Under the pieces are notes generated by a model. The model searched no databases and was not told the origin of the DNA. It saw only the letters and a program-made list of their open reading frames with translations. Positions 11,528 to 22,898 of a stretch of 25,484 nt of DNA are shown here, one piece after another. The stretch covers positions 1 through 25,484 of the forward strand of contig LSSL01007793.1 of assembly GCA_001953115.1 (NCBI GenBank). The letters run 5' to 3'. A program made the translations under genes and the position numbers. The number at the start of each line of letters is the position of its first letter. Position 1 is the stretch's first letter. This DNA comes from Smittium mucronatum. Its lineage: Eukaryota; Kickxellomycota; Harpellomycetes; Harpellales; Legeriomycetaceae.

Positions 11528-13600
11528 TAGTTATAAGTATGTTTTTTTGTATTCAAAATTGTCTCTTAAGTAAAAATTCCTTGAAAAAGGAACTAATAAT
11601 ATAATTTATTATCATGTTACCCACTATTTTTTATAATATAAATACAAAAAAATTATATTCATCTAACAAGTGATTTTAATTTTTGTTATCAAGAATACTA
11701 TTCAGTTTTAAATCAAGTAAAGTATGACTATGTGAACAAATAAAATAGCATTATTATAATTTAACTTAATAAATTAAATTCAAAAAAGTTTATATAATTA
11801 TACCAATCATCTAGTTACTGAGAGAATTTTTACCCATTTTATGTTTTTTTTTAAAAAATTAGTATTATTAATTTGTATCTAAAATGTTTTCAGAAATAAC
11901 CCCACAAATATTAGCCATTTATCTGTACAAAAATATCTTTTTATCACTTTACAAAATTAAAATCAAGGGAAATAGCTAATGACTAATAACTAAAGAGCAC
12001 CACTCAACCCCACTAAAAATCAAAAAAATATTAGAAATTTTTTTGGTTTAAATAATTTTTTATAGCTTTTTAAACATAAATAGCTATATTAAAAAGAAAA
12101 ATTTTAATTTGAAAACTATATGTTCTTTAGCAGTGATTGTTAGATATAACTATACTGGTTTTCAGCTCTAAAATTTTCAAAATAAATATTAAAAATCAAA
12201 AATTATTAGGCTAATAATTAGATGTAATATATTGAAATTAGCGATCAAACGTTTAGCATAAAAATTAAAAATGTTTATTTTCCCCAGATTTCGTAAAATT
12301 TACCTTTTTATTTGTATTTTTTTCCAGGTTTGTAGACAGATTAACTTCAAAAATCTAAATAAAATTTCTTAATTTTAAACTAAATAATTTAATAATCTTT
12401 TTGTGCTACAAATACTCCCATTCATCATAGAAACCATCTATTCTTTAAATTATATTTACAAATATCTCCTTTATTTATTTGATCCCCCCCCCCCTCCCAC
12501 ATTTCTTATTTTATAAAAAAAACAAAAATTATTTATCTCATTTGTGGTTTATTTATATCTTAAAATTGTGATTATTTTCAAAAAAAAATAATTTTTTAAC
12601 TGAATTTAATTATAATATTTTTTAGAGATGAATTAATTTGGATAGATTTTAGTTATATTCAACCTGGAAACAAAAAATAATTTTCGAAAGCCAATAATAC
12701 TGAAATTAAACCAATAATTGATTCTAACCCTTTTTTATGTTTAATAAATATTATTCATAAATTAGGCTAGAAGACAGTATTAATAAAAAATTTCAGGATT
12801 TTAGAAAATATTTGATTCAACTTAGGGAAAAAATATCAATAATAAATATTACAATTTTTCTTTGGAGATCCAAAGATACAGGCAAAAATAATAGAGAATT
12901 TAAGTAATAATTAAAATTATTCGCTAAAAATAAAGAAAAAATATTTAAAATTAAATTTACAGTATAAATATATTTTTTTATAACAATAACAATATTTTTC
13001 ATTTATTTTATGGCTGAAAATTAAACTGATATAAAATTATGTATATTGATTCAGAATCAATAATCTCATATTAATAAAACAGATAAAATGTATTTATCTA
13101 CATAAATTTTTGTATATTGATATAAAAAATTTTAAATTTTAATTTATTGGTCAGTTAATAATCTAAAAATTTCTATTGAATAAATAACTGTATTTTCTAA
13201 TAAATAGAAAAATTGTATTTAGGAAAACTTACTCGGCTAAATTTCCTCTATTTAATTCGTCTCATTCCCCGAATATATACACAATCCATCTCAAACATTT
13301 ATATTAACATATTTAATCCATTCTGATTTAAGTGAAATAATCTAATTAATGGAAGAAAGTTTTTTTTTTAAATAGAAATTTATGTAGAATTATTATTACC
13401 AGAAGTTTTAACAGAAATGGAAATTTCAGAGGTATAATTTTATAGCTATTTAATCGAAAAATATTGAAATATAAAATTACGTGGTAATTTTTGATAGCTA
13501 GAGTTTTTTACTTGCATAAAGGTAATGTTAATATATTATATATTTATAAAATCAACATTATAAAAATAATATTTTACAAATTTGCTATCATAAATGTAAA

Positions 13601-13652
13601 ATTTTAATGACTAAAATATATGTGGAATATATTTCAAATATATCATTAAAAT
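13601..13652. repeat. Compound palindrome
   Basis: attttaatga (13601-13610) pairs with tcattaaaat (13643-13652). Inside it a second pair, aaatatat with atatattt, flanks a short loop, so the segment could fold as a long interrupted stem. All arms are AT-rich; function unknown. Confidence 0.4.
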
Positions 13653-13963
13653 CATGGTAAAATCCTATTTATAGAAATATTAATTCATTTTGCCAAAAAC
13701 AGTGATGATTTAAGTAGACTTATAGAGATTTAAGCATAAATTAATTGATATTAAATGCAATACCTGAAAACAAAGAGGCTTTATACTTAAAAAAAAGACA
13801 TTAAAAAACCCCCCAATTATCTTAGAAAATTAAAAAAAGAGATATTAAATACCAAAAAATACAAAAAAACTCAATTAGAGACCGTAGGAAAAGTGTGGAG
13901 TTTTTAAAATACATCAAGCCCAAGTATATTCAAATTTAATGATTGGGGAATTGATGATTCTAC

Positions 13964-14033
13964 TATTATTACCATTTATTTGTTAATTAAAATAGAGTAT
14001 TGAGTACATTTTGAGTACTAAATGGTAATAATA
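13964..14033. repeat. 15-bp perfect inverted repeat around a 40-bp spacer
   Basis: tattattaccattta at 13964-13978 has its exact reverse complement at 14019-14033. The spacer contains the near repeats gagtattgagtac and tgagtac. It could be the ends of a tiny mobile element or a chance palindrome; no gene is adjacent. Confidence 0.5.
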
Positions 14034-16995
14034 AATTCTGGAATAATAAAATTATAAATTACATTAATTTTTATTTATAGTGTGGTCGGCACAGCTATCA
14101 CTACGAGCCCCAAAAAATCCCTGTAGAATAGAAAAATTCTACACACGCATATATATATATTTAATTTTAATAATCTAGGTTATAAATCATATAAACATAT
14201 ATTTTTTATGTTCTAAGAAAAAATATAAGAAAATTTTAAATATTCGAATTAAATTAGAATGATGTAAGATATTGAATCTTTGGCTATATATTATTTATAT
14301 ATTATTTTATATTATATCGCTTCAGAGATAAATTTTAAATTTTATAAAATTAAGTCTAAATTTACATTAGCATCGATAATTGCTAGAATTATTGAAATAT
14401 AGATAATTTTTTTTAGTATATTATCTAAAGGCTTTCTTTTACTGTTTTTTTATTTTTCATTTCTAAAAGCCTTTATTTAGTAGAAAGAAAAATATTTATA
14501 ATGTAGCACAAACATTATTAACCTTTTTAAACGAAAAACATGTAAATTGAACAATAATTAATGATATAAATATATTATATGAATCTCATAGTGTTTAATA
14601 AAAATTAAAAAATAACTTTTTGCCAGATATATCATAATTTTTGCTTTTTGGACCTGAAAAAACCAAAACAGAATTAACTAAATGTAATATAATTAGGTAA
14701 TTATCCAATAAAAGGTTTTGAATTTTTAACTGGCATAAAAATTATACCTTAAAATTTTATATATCATTATAGATAAATTTTTGTTGATAAATACGTTCAA
14801 TTTATTAAATTTTTATCAGTTTTAATTTGAACCTTTCTTTTAGTAATATTTTAGTTGTCAAAATTTATTTCAGAAAAATAGATGTCAGTTTATAAATATA
14901 TACGATATAAAATATTTTAAATTTGTATAAAATTTCAACTGCCTTATAATTTTGAAATATTTAATATTATTTTTACTCATAAATTATTTTATAAATGTTA
15001 AAAACATCAGCTTTTTTTATGAAAAATAATTATTTATTTACTTTCAATCCTAGAAAAAAAAAATTCAAAAAAAATAGGAGTTTTGCTAATTAATTAGATA
15101 TATAATGAGCTATGAACTTATGAAATACTCAAAAATTGCTAGATTATATTCATCTTGTGATAAGGTATAAAAATGAATATCTTGTTAACATTTATAATAT
15201 TTTTTTTGAGAATAATTAAAAATTTATCGATACATATTATTTTGGAGTTTAATTTCTTTTTCTTGTGGTTTATTTATATCAATGCTAGATTAAAACCGAT
15301 AAAAAAACTATTTGTGGTTATATAATTTTAGATATATATATATGAGTTATTTTTAGATTTTCAAAATTTAGTACATAGAATTAAGAATGGCATATATAAT
15401 AATTATTAGCCTAAGAACTATAAATAAATATCATGATTCTGGGGTGTTTTAAAAAAATGAATTTTTTATTCATATTATACATAGAAATAAAACAAAAAAG
15501 TAAATTATAACTGAATAATGAATAATTAAAATATATATACATAATTAAGCGTTTTATTTATCGAAAAAATAAATTTCTTTATAAAAAATATTCAAGTGTG
15601 CTATTAATTTTATGAAAAACCAGGTTTTATTGAAAAAGTAACTTCGGAATTTATAAAGCATACTGTAATTGAATCACTAATATATTTTTCCAAGCTATCA
15701 GTACTATAATTATTTTTTTGTAAAAAATGGTATATAATGAAGAATTTAAAAATAAAAATTAGGATTTCAATAAATTAATATTATCCTAATATTGAACCAG
15801 CTTGCAGTGAATTTTTGATCTCAAGAGTAATAAAGGTAGAGTTTAATACTCATACGCATATAAATATATATTTACCGATTATAATATGCTATTTTACGTT
15901 TTTTACTAGAATTTTTTTAGAAATATATATCCCATAAGAATAATTACAGTGTTGCGAAAAATTATGATAAAATCAGTAATTACCCTATTTTATGAAGAAT
16001 ATTTGATTATAATTAAATTTAAACCATTTATTTTAAAAAAAATGGATAAAAAATGTGACTCAAAAAGATATTATAGATCATTAGGTATAATTAAAAAGGA
16101 TTTCATAGGAATGTAAGATATGAATAATTATTCGCAAAATAGAAAAATTATAGGTTTGGCTTAATTAGTATTCAATATTTTTTTTTAATAAAATACATTT
16201 ATTATATTTTATAATATTGAAAATTTTGATTCGAATTAAAATAAATCAGATTATTTCGAATCACATAAAATGCGTATAAAATTATTATTGATTCATAGGA
16301 AAGTTTTTGTGAAAGAAAAAAAATATGCTCCATTTTTTTTTCCTGTTCAATCCACAATTTATATAATAATAATCGATTTTACTAATTATCATCTTAATGT
16401 GAGTTTTATATAAAATTTCAGAAAATAGCATTATAGTTACAGAAAAGGCGTTTATTGATATCTTATCGCGTATAACAAAACAGTTTTATCAAATATAAAA
16501 TCAAAATTTTATTAATGAAGTATTTTTTAATCGATTTTAGTTTTTAGTGGCTTTGATATTAAAGTTTTTAATGCTATCTTCATTTATATCCTGATATTTA
16601 ATTAAAGAGAATATATAATTACTTATATAATTTTAAATATTTATAATAGTGGATGGTTCATCTTTCTCAAATTTTCTCAAAATTTATTAAATTTTTGCAT
16701 TTTTAAAATATTTTTTACAGAAGAATTAAATACTTAAGCATTTCAAAAAATAAAATTTTAATGTGCTTTGATTCTATCTTTTCTTTGATATTAATGCTTT
16801 ATATACCAATTATCAAATAAATGGGAAAAAGTGATAAGGTAATATCTATAGCAGAAAATAATTAGCAGGCTAATTTTAAGCGATTAAGTAAAATAAAATA
16901 AAATTGCTTTTTTTTTTAAAAGGAATTTATTTATAAAATTTAAATAATAGGAAAATAAAAATATTAATACGATAAAAAAAAAAAATTAATAATTT

Positions 16996-17053
16996 TTATT
17001 CCACTCGCATCTTTTGCTCTAGTGGCTCCATAACCACTGAAAATTATTTCAAG
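16996..17053 (-). repeat. Decayed 5'-truncated copy of the 478-843 repeat
   Basis: The 38 bases at 17016-17053 align without gaps to 10340-10377 with about 27 matches, including gctctag and gctccata. On the minus strand the aligned frame reads MEPLEQKMRVE and then TAA at 16996-16998, at the same codon where the other copies stop. An extra in-frame TAA and the substitutions mark an older, mutated copy. Confidence 0.5.
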
Positions 17054-17776
17054 GGAGTTTTTTTTTATCTAGACGTTTGAAATTATTCAAAGCAAGTTTT
17101 ATATACCCTAAATGTATAAGAGTTTCAAAATAAGCATCTAGATTTTAATATAGTTGTTATTATATATTTATTGATAGATATAGAAAAAAAACTCAGGTTA
17201 ATATGAAAAAATATTAACCGATTTTTATTAAATTAGTCATAAAATAAAACGATTTTCTCTTTCTATGAGCTGATTTAGCCTGTAAATGAACGGATTTAAT
17301 CCAAATTTATAACAGTTTTTAGAAACCGTATGAGTCTATTATTTTCATTGGATTCTTATTTCCCAACTATAAATTTTTTATTGTAATAAATATTTTTAAT
17401 TCCTCTGTTTTAGCAATAAATTTAATATGAAATTTTTCATAAAAATAAAATACGATTTTTTTAAAAAATATGTTTTAATCCTAATCCAATTAAAGATATT
17501 TATAGCCAAATAATGTATAAAAGGTTAATTTAATTAACTCAATTATATTTTTAGATTGTTGCATTTTAGTATAGATATTTTTTTATATATATTTAATACA
17601 TTGATTTTATTTATATCTCATTATAATAAGAAAAATTACACATCTATCTTTTTATTTCTCTTTTTAAACATGTTTTATTTATTCATTTAGCAATTTTTTT
17701 CACAATCAGTTAATAGCATTTGAGAAATTTCATAAATGAAATTAAAAGGCTTAAAGATTTCAAATCCTCTAAGACA

Positions 17777-18390
17777 AAATGCCTTGCCGTGGTTTAAGGG
17801 CTTAATAGTGTACTTTTAGAAGTACACCAAACTAAAATTCCACGCAGCACTGCACTATTCTTGGTTTGGAGTAGTGGAGACAGTGCACAGCGATTTTGAG
17901 GACAGCGATCTCAGAGATAGACTATCTCAAAACAGGATGAATCGATAATTTAGTACAGCTGAGACGGTTTAGTGCATAAGTCAAGCGCTCGAAAGTCAGA
18001 CGGATCTCAGCGCCTAACAGCTATTTGTAGGAAAACCATGCCGATCAATTACACGTTTTTTTAGGGGCCTAATTTTATTAATTCTGTTAGAAGTAGGCTC
18101 TTACTAGGAGCTCAGTAGCTTCAATGAACTATTTTTCGCTGAAATAGAGCTTAATTCTTGACTGCACGTAACCTCAGTCATCCAGCCTACTTGAAGCAAT
18201 GCCAGAGGGGATCTTTCGGTTGGTAGATTGAACCCTTTTCCCGTAGGTACGCAGCCGATAGTCCGGCAGAGGAGCTTATTTTAATTAGGATAATAGTCTT
18301 TTCTATACGTCTTTTTTTTTTAGTCATATTTTTTAGTATAGTTTTTAATGGCGCTATTTTACAATAAAATTCTGTTATACAAAAAAAAAA
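17777..18390 (+). mobile_element. SINE-like retroposon, copy 1
   Basis: From about 17850 to 18385 this matches the reverse complement of 24951-25484 along its length, for example gtaggtacgcagcc and ggataatagtcttttc, so it is a dispersed element. It ends in an A-rich tail (from about 18380), which sets plus as the sense strand. The head at 17783-17850, not covered by the other copy, contains TGGTTTAAGGG (17790-17800), a good fit to a tRNA-type A box, and an 8-bp hairpin (17808-17827) where an anticodon arm would be. No intact B box follows, and the acceptor ends do not pair, so the tRNA relation is tentative. One frame in the 3' part reads AYLKQCQRG, similar to AHLNQCPRG in the 478-843 ORF. 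Clear target-site duplications were not found. Confidence 0.55.
17808..17827 (+). repeat. Perfect 8-bp hairpin in the retroposon head
   Basis: GTGTACTT and AAGTACAC flank TTAG. It lies 7 bp after the A-box-like sequence, about where a tRNA anticodon arm would be, but the loop has an even number of bases, so it is not a canonical anticodon arm. Confidence 0.5.
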
Positions 18391-19043
18391 ATCCAATGGT
18401 CGAGAATAAAAATACATAAAAATTGCTGTGATTTTTCTATAGTTTCAATAAATGAAATTATTTTATTTTGTGAGAGAACATTTTGTATAAATAAGTAAAA
18501 TGCCAGCGAGAATATATAATATAATGCTTCTATTAAACTTCAGCTCAAAATTTATACTTAAATGGCGTTGATGGTTTCAAATTACATATTAGAAAGGTTG
18601 AAGTAGAAAAATAAACTCTATTTCCACGATTTAACTGCGCCGATTTGGAAATTAATATTTTGCTAAAGCTGATTATTTTTATAATTAGAGTTAATTCGAA
18701 TCCAAAGAGCGTTCAATGGGCTTCATTTATGCCAGGAGCTTTAAAAATCTGCTCATAAATGGTCAAAATATGAAGTTAACAAGAAAAAGTTGTGAAATCA
18801 TTAGGAAAAAACGCAATAGATATCCAAACCGTTCATTTTCAAGCGTCGCAAAGGAATAAAATATTAATCCAAAGAGCGTAGTCCATATCAAAAATAGATA
18901 TAAATACTCTCTAATAATCAAGGAATCTTTAATAAGAGTTTGCAAATCAGTTCAAAAGTTCAAATTATTGGTGGTGGGGGGGGGGGTATCAATGCTCTTT
19001 TTTTTTAATCCTGGTCTTTTCAGCGTGTAGAGCTAAAGTTTTT
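18391..19043. other. Spacer without a gene
   Basis: Moderately AT-rich. The words aatccaaagagcgt occur twice about 170 bp apart (near 18699 and 18869). A G11 run lies at 18976-18986, followed shortly by a T run. The 60-codon minus-strand ORF at 18763-18945 resembles nothing known to me. Confidence 0.4.
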
Positions 19044-19103
19044 TGAGTTTCTAAAGGCTTATTCTGGAATTTGATCAAATATAAAAACTTCTCTGTCCTA
19101 AGA

Positions 19104-19679
19104 ATGGATAAAAAAAATAAAAAAGCGATATCGGCAGATTCGCCAAATAAAAAATCGGGTGATAAAATTATACTATTATTTAAAAAGCTAAAACCCCAAG
19201 TTTATTCTTATAGACGCATAAATTATTGTAATACATATCCAATGCAAATACTATATAACAGAAATTATTGTAAGGCATATCCAATGCAAATATTATATAA
19301 CAGAAAAAAAAAAGGAAATTTTTAAGATACTCCTTTCAGACATAACTATATTTTGAGGGACAAGCTTTACAAAAAGTGCTTAATTCTACAAGCCGTGTGT
19401 TATAACGGTCTTAAGATCGCCTCTTTTTCTACCGATTGAATCATGATAACCCAAATTCATTGCATCGAAAGTTTGCAGTAAATAAGTTTGCCTCCTATTC
19501 GACAGAATTTCCGACCTGTTATATTTTGGTCAGATCTCGCATTAAATATTAATCTGAACCGAATATGGGAATGCGCTAATATAATAAATTCTAAATTTTA
19601 CCAAATTGCACGAATATTACGAGCTGTACATAACTTATCCCAATTTAAAAGTATTATCCAGCTGGGAAAAGGAAAATGA
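19104..19679 (+). pseudogene. Decayed ORF, about 192 codons with three in-frame stops
   Basis: One reading frame starts at the ATG at 19104-19106 (beginning MDKKNKKAISADS) and runs to a TGA or TAA region at about 19679, interrupted only by TAA 19323-19325, TGA 19437-19439 and TAA 19479-19481. In DNA this AT-rich, a random frame would meet stops far more often. The last stretch, about 65 codons after 19481, has ordinary composition with Trp, Arg and Cys. The N-terminal part is Lys-rich and contains an in-frame 14-residue duplication. I recognise no family. It could be a dead host gene or part of a transposon. A frame upstream of the ATG stays open to a TGA at 19044-19046, so the true start is uncertain. 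Confidence 0.4.
19220..19303 (+). repeat. Tandem 42-bp duplication
   Basis: Two adjacent 42-bp units (19220-19261 and 19262-19303) differ at three positions. The length is a multiple of three and the units read NYCNTYPMQILYNR and NYCKAYPMQILYNR in the frame of the decayed ORF. Confidence 0.85.
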
Positions 19680-22600
19680 AGAAAAATAATTTTTTATTAT
19701 AAGATCTCAAAGTGGTTTAAGGCTAAGTGACAAGTGTATATGAAAATATTCCTAAAAAAATTGTAAGGATCTGATTTTAGGTTTAAAAAAAAATCTCTGC
19801 CCAGCTGATCATGGCAAGATCGAGGTAAGAATTCAACTAATTTATTACAACCCTGATTTACTTGCCTTTAATTTCCAAAAAATTTATTGAATAAAATGTA
19901 AATAAAAAAATACAATGTTTGTTTCTCTGAAAAGTTAAACCTTGATACAGTTAAGAATAAGTTATTTGAATTATAAAGATTTGATTTAAATTTTTAGATT
20001 TTCTTGAAATTCGTTAAAATAACATCTCAAAATTACATGGATATATTTTTATTTTAGCATTAGTGTAATTTAAGGATAAAAAATCACAGTATTATATTTT
20101 AATCTCAGGATCATTTTTTCGAACAATAAGATCAAGAATATTTTTTAAATCCGAAAAATTGTTAAAGTATATAATAAGTTAGAGTGTTAATAAATAAAAT
20201 CTGCCACAATTTTTTTTTATAAACTATAAACGCACAGATTTAAGAGCGAAAACGGGAATTAGGCTACATATATGAATACTCAGATTTAATATTATATGGA
20301 CTAAACCTCGTCATTTTAAATCTAGTTAAATGTCGAGAAAAAAAGTTTATGAAGACACTCAATTAGTTTTTTAAAAATAGTCTAAAAATTAATATTTTGA
20401 TTTTTAGCTTTTTTACACCGCTATACTAAATTAAAAGCCAATTTATAATATTTGCTGGACTTTTTAGGGGAGTCGATAAATATAAAACAGTTTTCAACTT
20501 CCTGTTTTATTGGGTAAAAGGGGTAAAATAAAAATATATACAAAGATAAAAACAGAGAAAATTTATGTAGGAGTGTTTATTGAAGGAAAGTGAGAAAAAT
20601 GAATATTTTAAGTATTGTAATCTCTCAGTGCAGATTATTTGATTGATATTATGCAGTCTCTCAACTAACAATGGTATATTAAGGAAATGTTAAATATGAT
20701 TTTTTTTAAAAAATACCCCAGCAATAAGAATTATTTTACTGATTGAAAATTATAACTCCGAATGATAAGAGGATCTATCCGGATATTAAAAATGATTACT
20801 TTATAGGCCAAATGAGAATTTGAAAAAATACCCAAGCACATGTATAAAACAGCTAACAAATTAAAAATATAATAAAAGACACCCTGGCTTTTTACAGACA
20901 TTGGTTGTATTTAGATTGTTACAGCTAATTCGGGTGAATAAAAGGGGAGAAATGCGTGAGGAAAAATAAAGAATATAAACTTAGGAAGCTCACAAATAAA
21001 TAATTATAGATCTGATGATTACCACACTAAGTCAAAAAAGTTTACTTATATTCATCACTGAGCCTAATAGACGATCAGGTAAATAATAGATCAAATTCTA
21101 TTTTAAAACACTGACAAATGATATTTATTCTCCAAGAAAAAGCAAACATGGAAGATCATTTTTAAAAGCTAGACTTTTTTGGATATATTAAAGATATATA
21201 CATCCAATGAAATGAAAACTGAATATTATTATTGATATAGTATTTGCCAATTAGGTTAATAAAAAATATCTGATGATGACTAAATTGTGTTTTAATTCTT
21301 TTTCGACAGGCAGCTACTTAATTCTGTCATTTATGACCAATATTTATGCTAATTTAATTTTCGTTTATAAAAATACACATTTTATTGGCTAAAATTATGT
21401 AATTGATAAATATGTTTATTTAATATTTAGCAAATAATAGCGCATAAAACATTCCAGCGATGAAAGCGTTAATACAAACTACAACTATTTGGCATAAATA
21501 GGAGAATATCTTTTTGACATGACGTTTATCTTCTAAATTTTTATTAAATTTGATACTTGTAATACTGCCATATTTGTATATTAAAAATCATTGGATAATA
21601 ACAGATTAAGATTCAATAAATATTTATTTGCCGCTGCGACCAGTGACCAATTATAAAAAGAAAAAAATATGAGGGGTTTATTTAATTTTTGAAGGTCTAT
21701 ATTGTGAATATGATTTCAAATATTTTTTGAACTGCCGATTTTATCAACAATTGTATTAGTTAAAAGAAGTACGATTCTCTAGGGATTTATACCGAAGGAG
21801 CTACTTTATCAATTTATCTTATAAATATATAAGACGATTTCCTAGTTAGGAATAAATAAAAAAAGCGATCTATTATCAAAAAGAATTTTGATTAAAACTA
21901 TGGTTCAATAATTTTAGCTTATTAAGCTTCACTGTTAAAATTTATCTATTGATTTGTAAGCAGGAATTTTTACATTGGGTAAAATGTGGTAGTTTAATTA
22001 CTTGATAGCATTTATTTTTTGTAATTAGGCTACTGGCAGTTGAATTTGTTTCTAAATAGGCAACATTTTTTTTCTATTATGTTATGAAGCAAAATATTTT
22101 CAGGCATTTAGATCATAAAAATCATATTCAATAAAAGGACTGTAATTACCCGGGAATTTATTTATTTGTAATTATAAAATTCGGAATAAGCGCATTATTA
22201 TCACAAAAAAGGTTTATTATCCATTAGAGTAGATGTTTGTATAAAAAATAATTCGGAATAGTTTAACAAGTTTGGCATATTACAAAGTTTGTATGGATCC
22301 AATAGTAATTAACAATTTTGATGACACACATCAGAAAAGCGTTGCAATGAATATCAGCTAATTTTATTTTTTCACACAGTTAATTATAATAAAAGTAGGA
22401 AAACTCCCTCTATTAAAAAAATAATAAATCAATTTTACGAAAATAAAACCATTCTCATCTCCCCCATCCAGTCAGGGTCAGGGCGTAACCAGGCAAATTG
22501 TGTAAGTTGAAATACATTATAATTTAATTGTTGATGAAATCTTAGAATAAATGATTCACTTCTCTCAAAAACCATATATATTTTTTAAATAAATAGCTTA

Positions 22601-22898
22601 TTTGTGGTTTCACACATTGTTTCTTTTTCTACCATTTACAACTAAAAATTATATTGTGAAAAATGAAAATGTGGGCTGTTTTTTTTTTCCTTATAGTTAA
22701 AATTCGAATCCAAAAGCATTTTCATCGACTGAAAAACATACACTAAAAAGATATGCACTAATCTAAATAGCTGTTAAAACCCACATCTTTCAGCAAAAAA
22801 AATAATATATATATATATATATGCAAGTTTTAACTTTGGTTTAAGAAGAGCAGAAAATCATCAACTATACGTAGAATAAAGAATAGAATTTTACATAA
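19680..22898. other. Spacer and 5' flank of SSU1-like B
   Basis: About 3.2 kb with no credible gene. It holds a hairpin ataaaacag/ctgttttat (20482-20510), a small GC-richer patch near 22450-22500 (around cagggtcagggcgtaaccagg) of unknown origin, and the promoter region of the transporter gene at its right end. Confidence 0.5.
22805..22822 (+). promoter_or_regulatory. AT dinucleotide run, possible TATA region of SSU1-like B
   Basis: Nine AT units lie 77-94 bp before the ATG at 22899, where a core promoter could be. It may equally be a neutral microsatellite; no transcription start can be read from the sequence. Confidence 0.3.

Larger units (their letters stand above)
11530..16995. other. AT-rich non-coding region, right part
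   Basis: About 5.5 kb of extremely AT-rich DNA with no credible gene, rRNA or tRNA. Contents worth noting are a C11 run (12484-12494), two imperfectly nested palindromes (13601-13652 and 13964-14033), a short hairpin gtagaat/attctac (14123-14142) and a short match to the end of the 1.1-kb inverted-repeat element near 14647-14660. The ORF at 12817-13002 (minus) is Ile/Phe/Asn-rich and looks like chance. Confidence 0.6.

Noticed and set aside
12817..13002. 61-codon hydrophobic minus-strand ORF
   Set aside because: Ile/Phe/Leu-rich because of T- and A-rich DNA; no motif to support a membrane peptide gene.
4098..17700. CRISPR-like or satellite arrays
   Set aside because: No regularly spaced identical repeats were seen; the repetition is short A/T words expected from base composition.
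17783..17850. Functional tRNA gene
   Set aside because: The A-box-like sequence is good, but the acceptor ends do not pair, the anticodon-arm loop has the wrong size and no proper B box follows; better read as a retroposon head.
18187..18417. 76-codon minus-strand ORF
   Set aside because: It is antisense to the 3' part of the SINE-like element and includes its A-rich tail read backwards.
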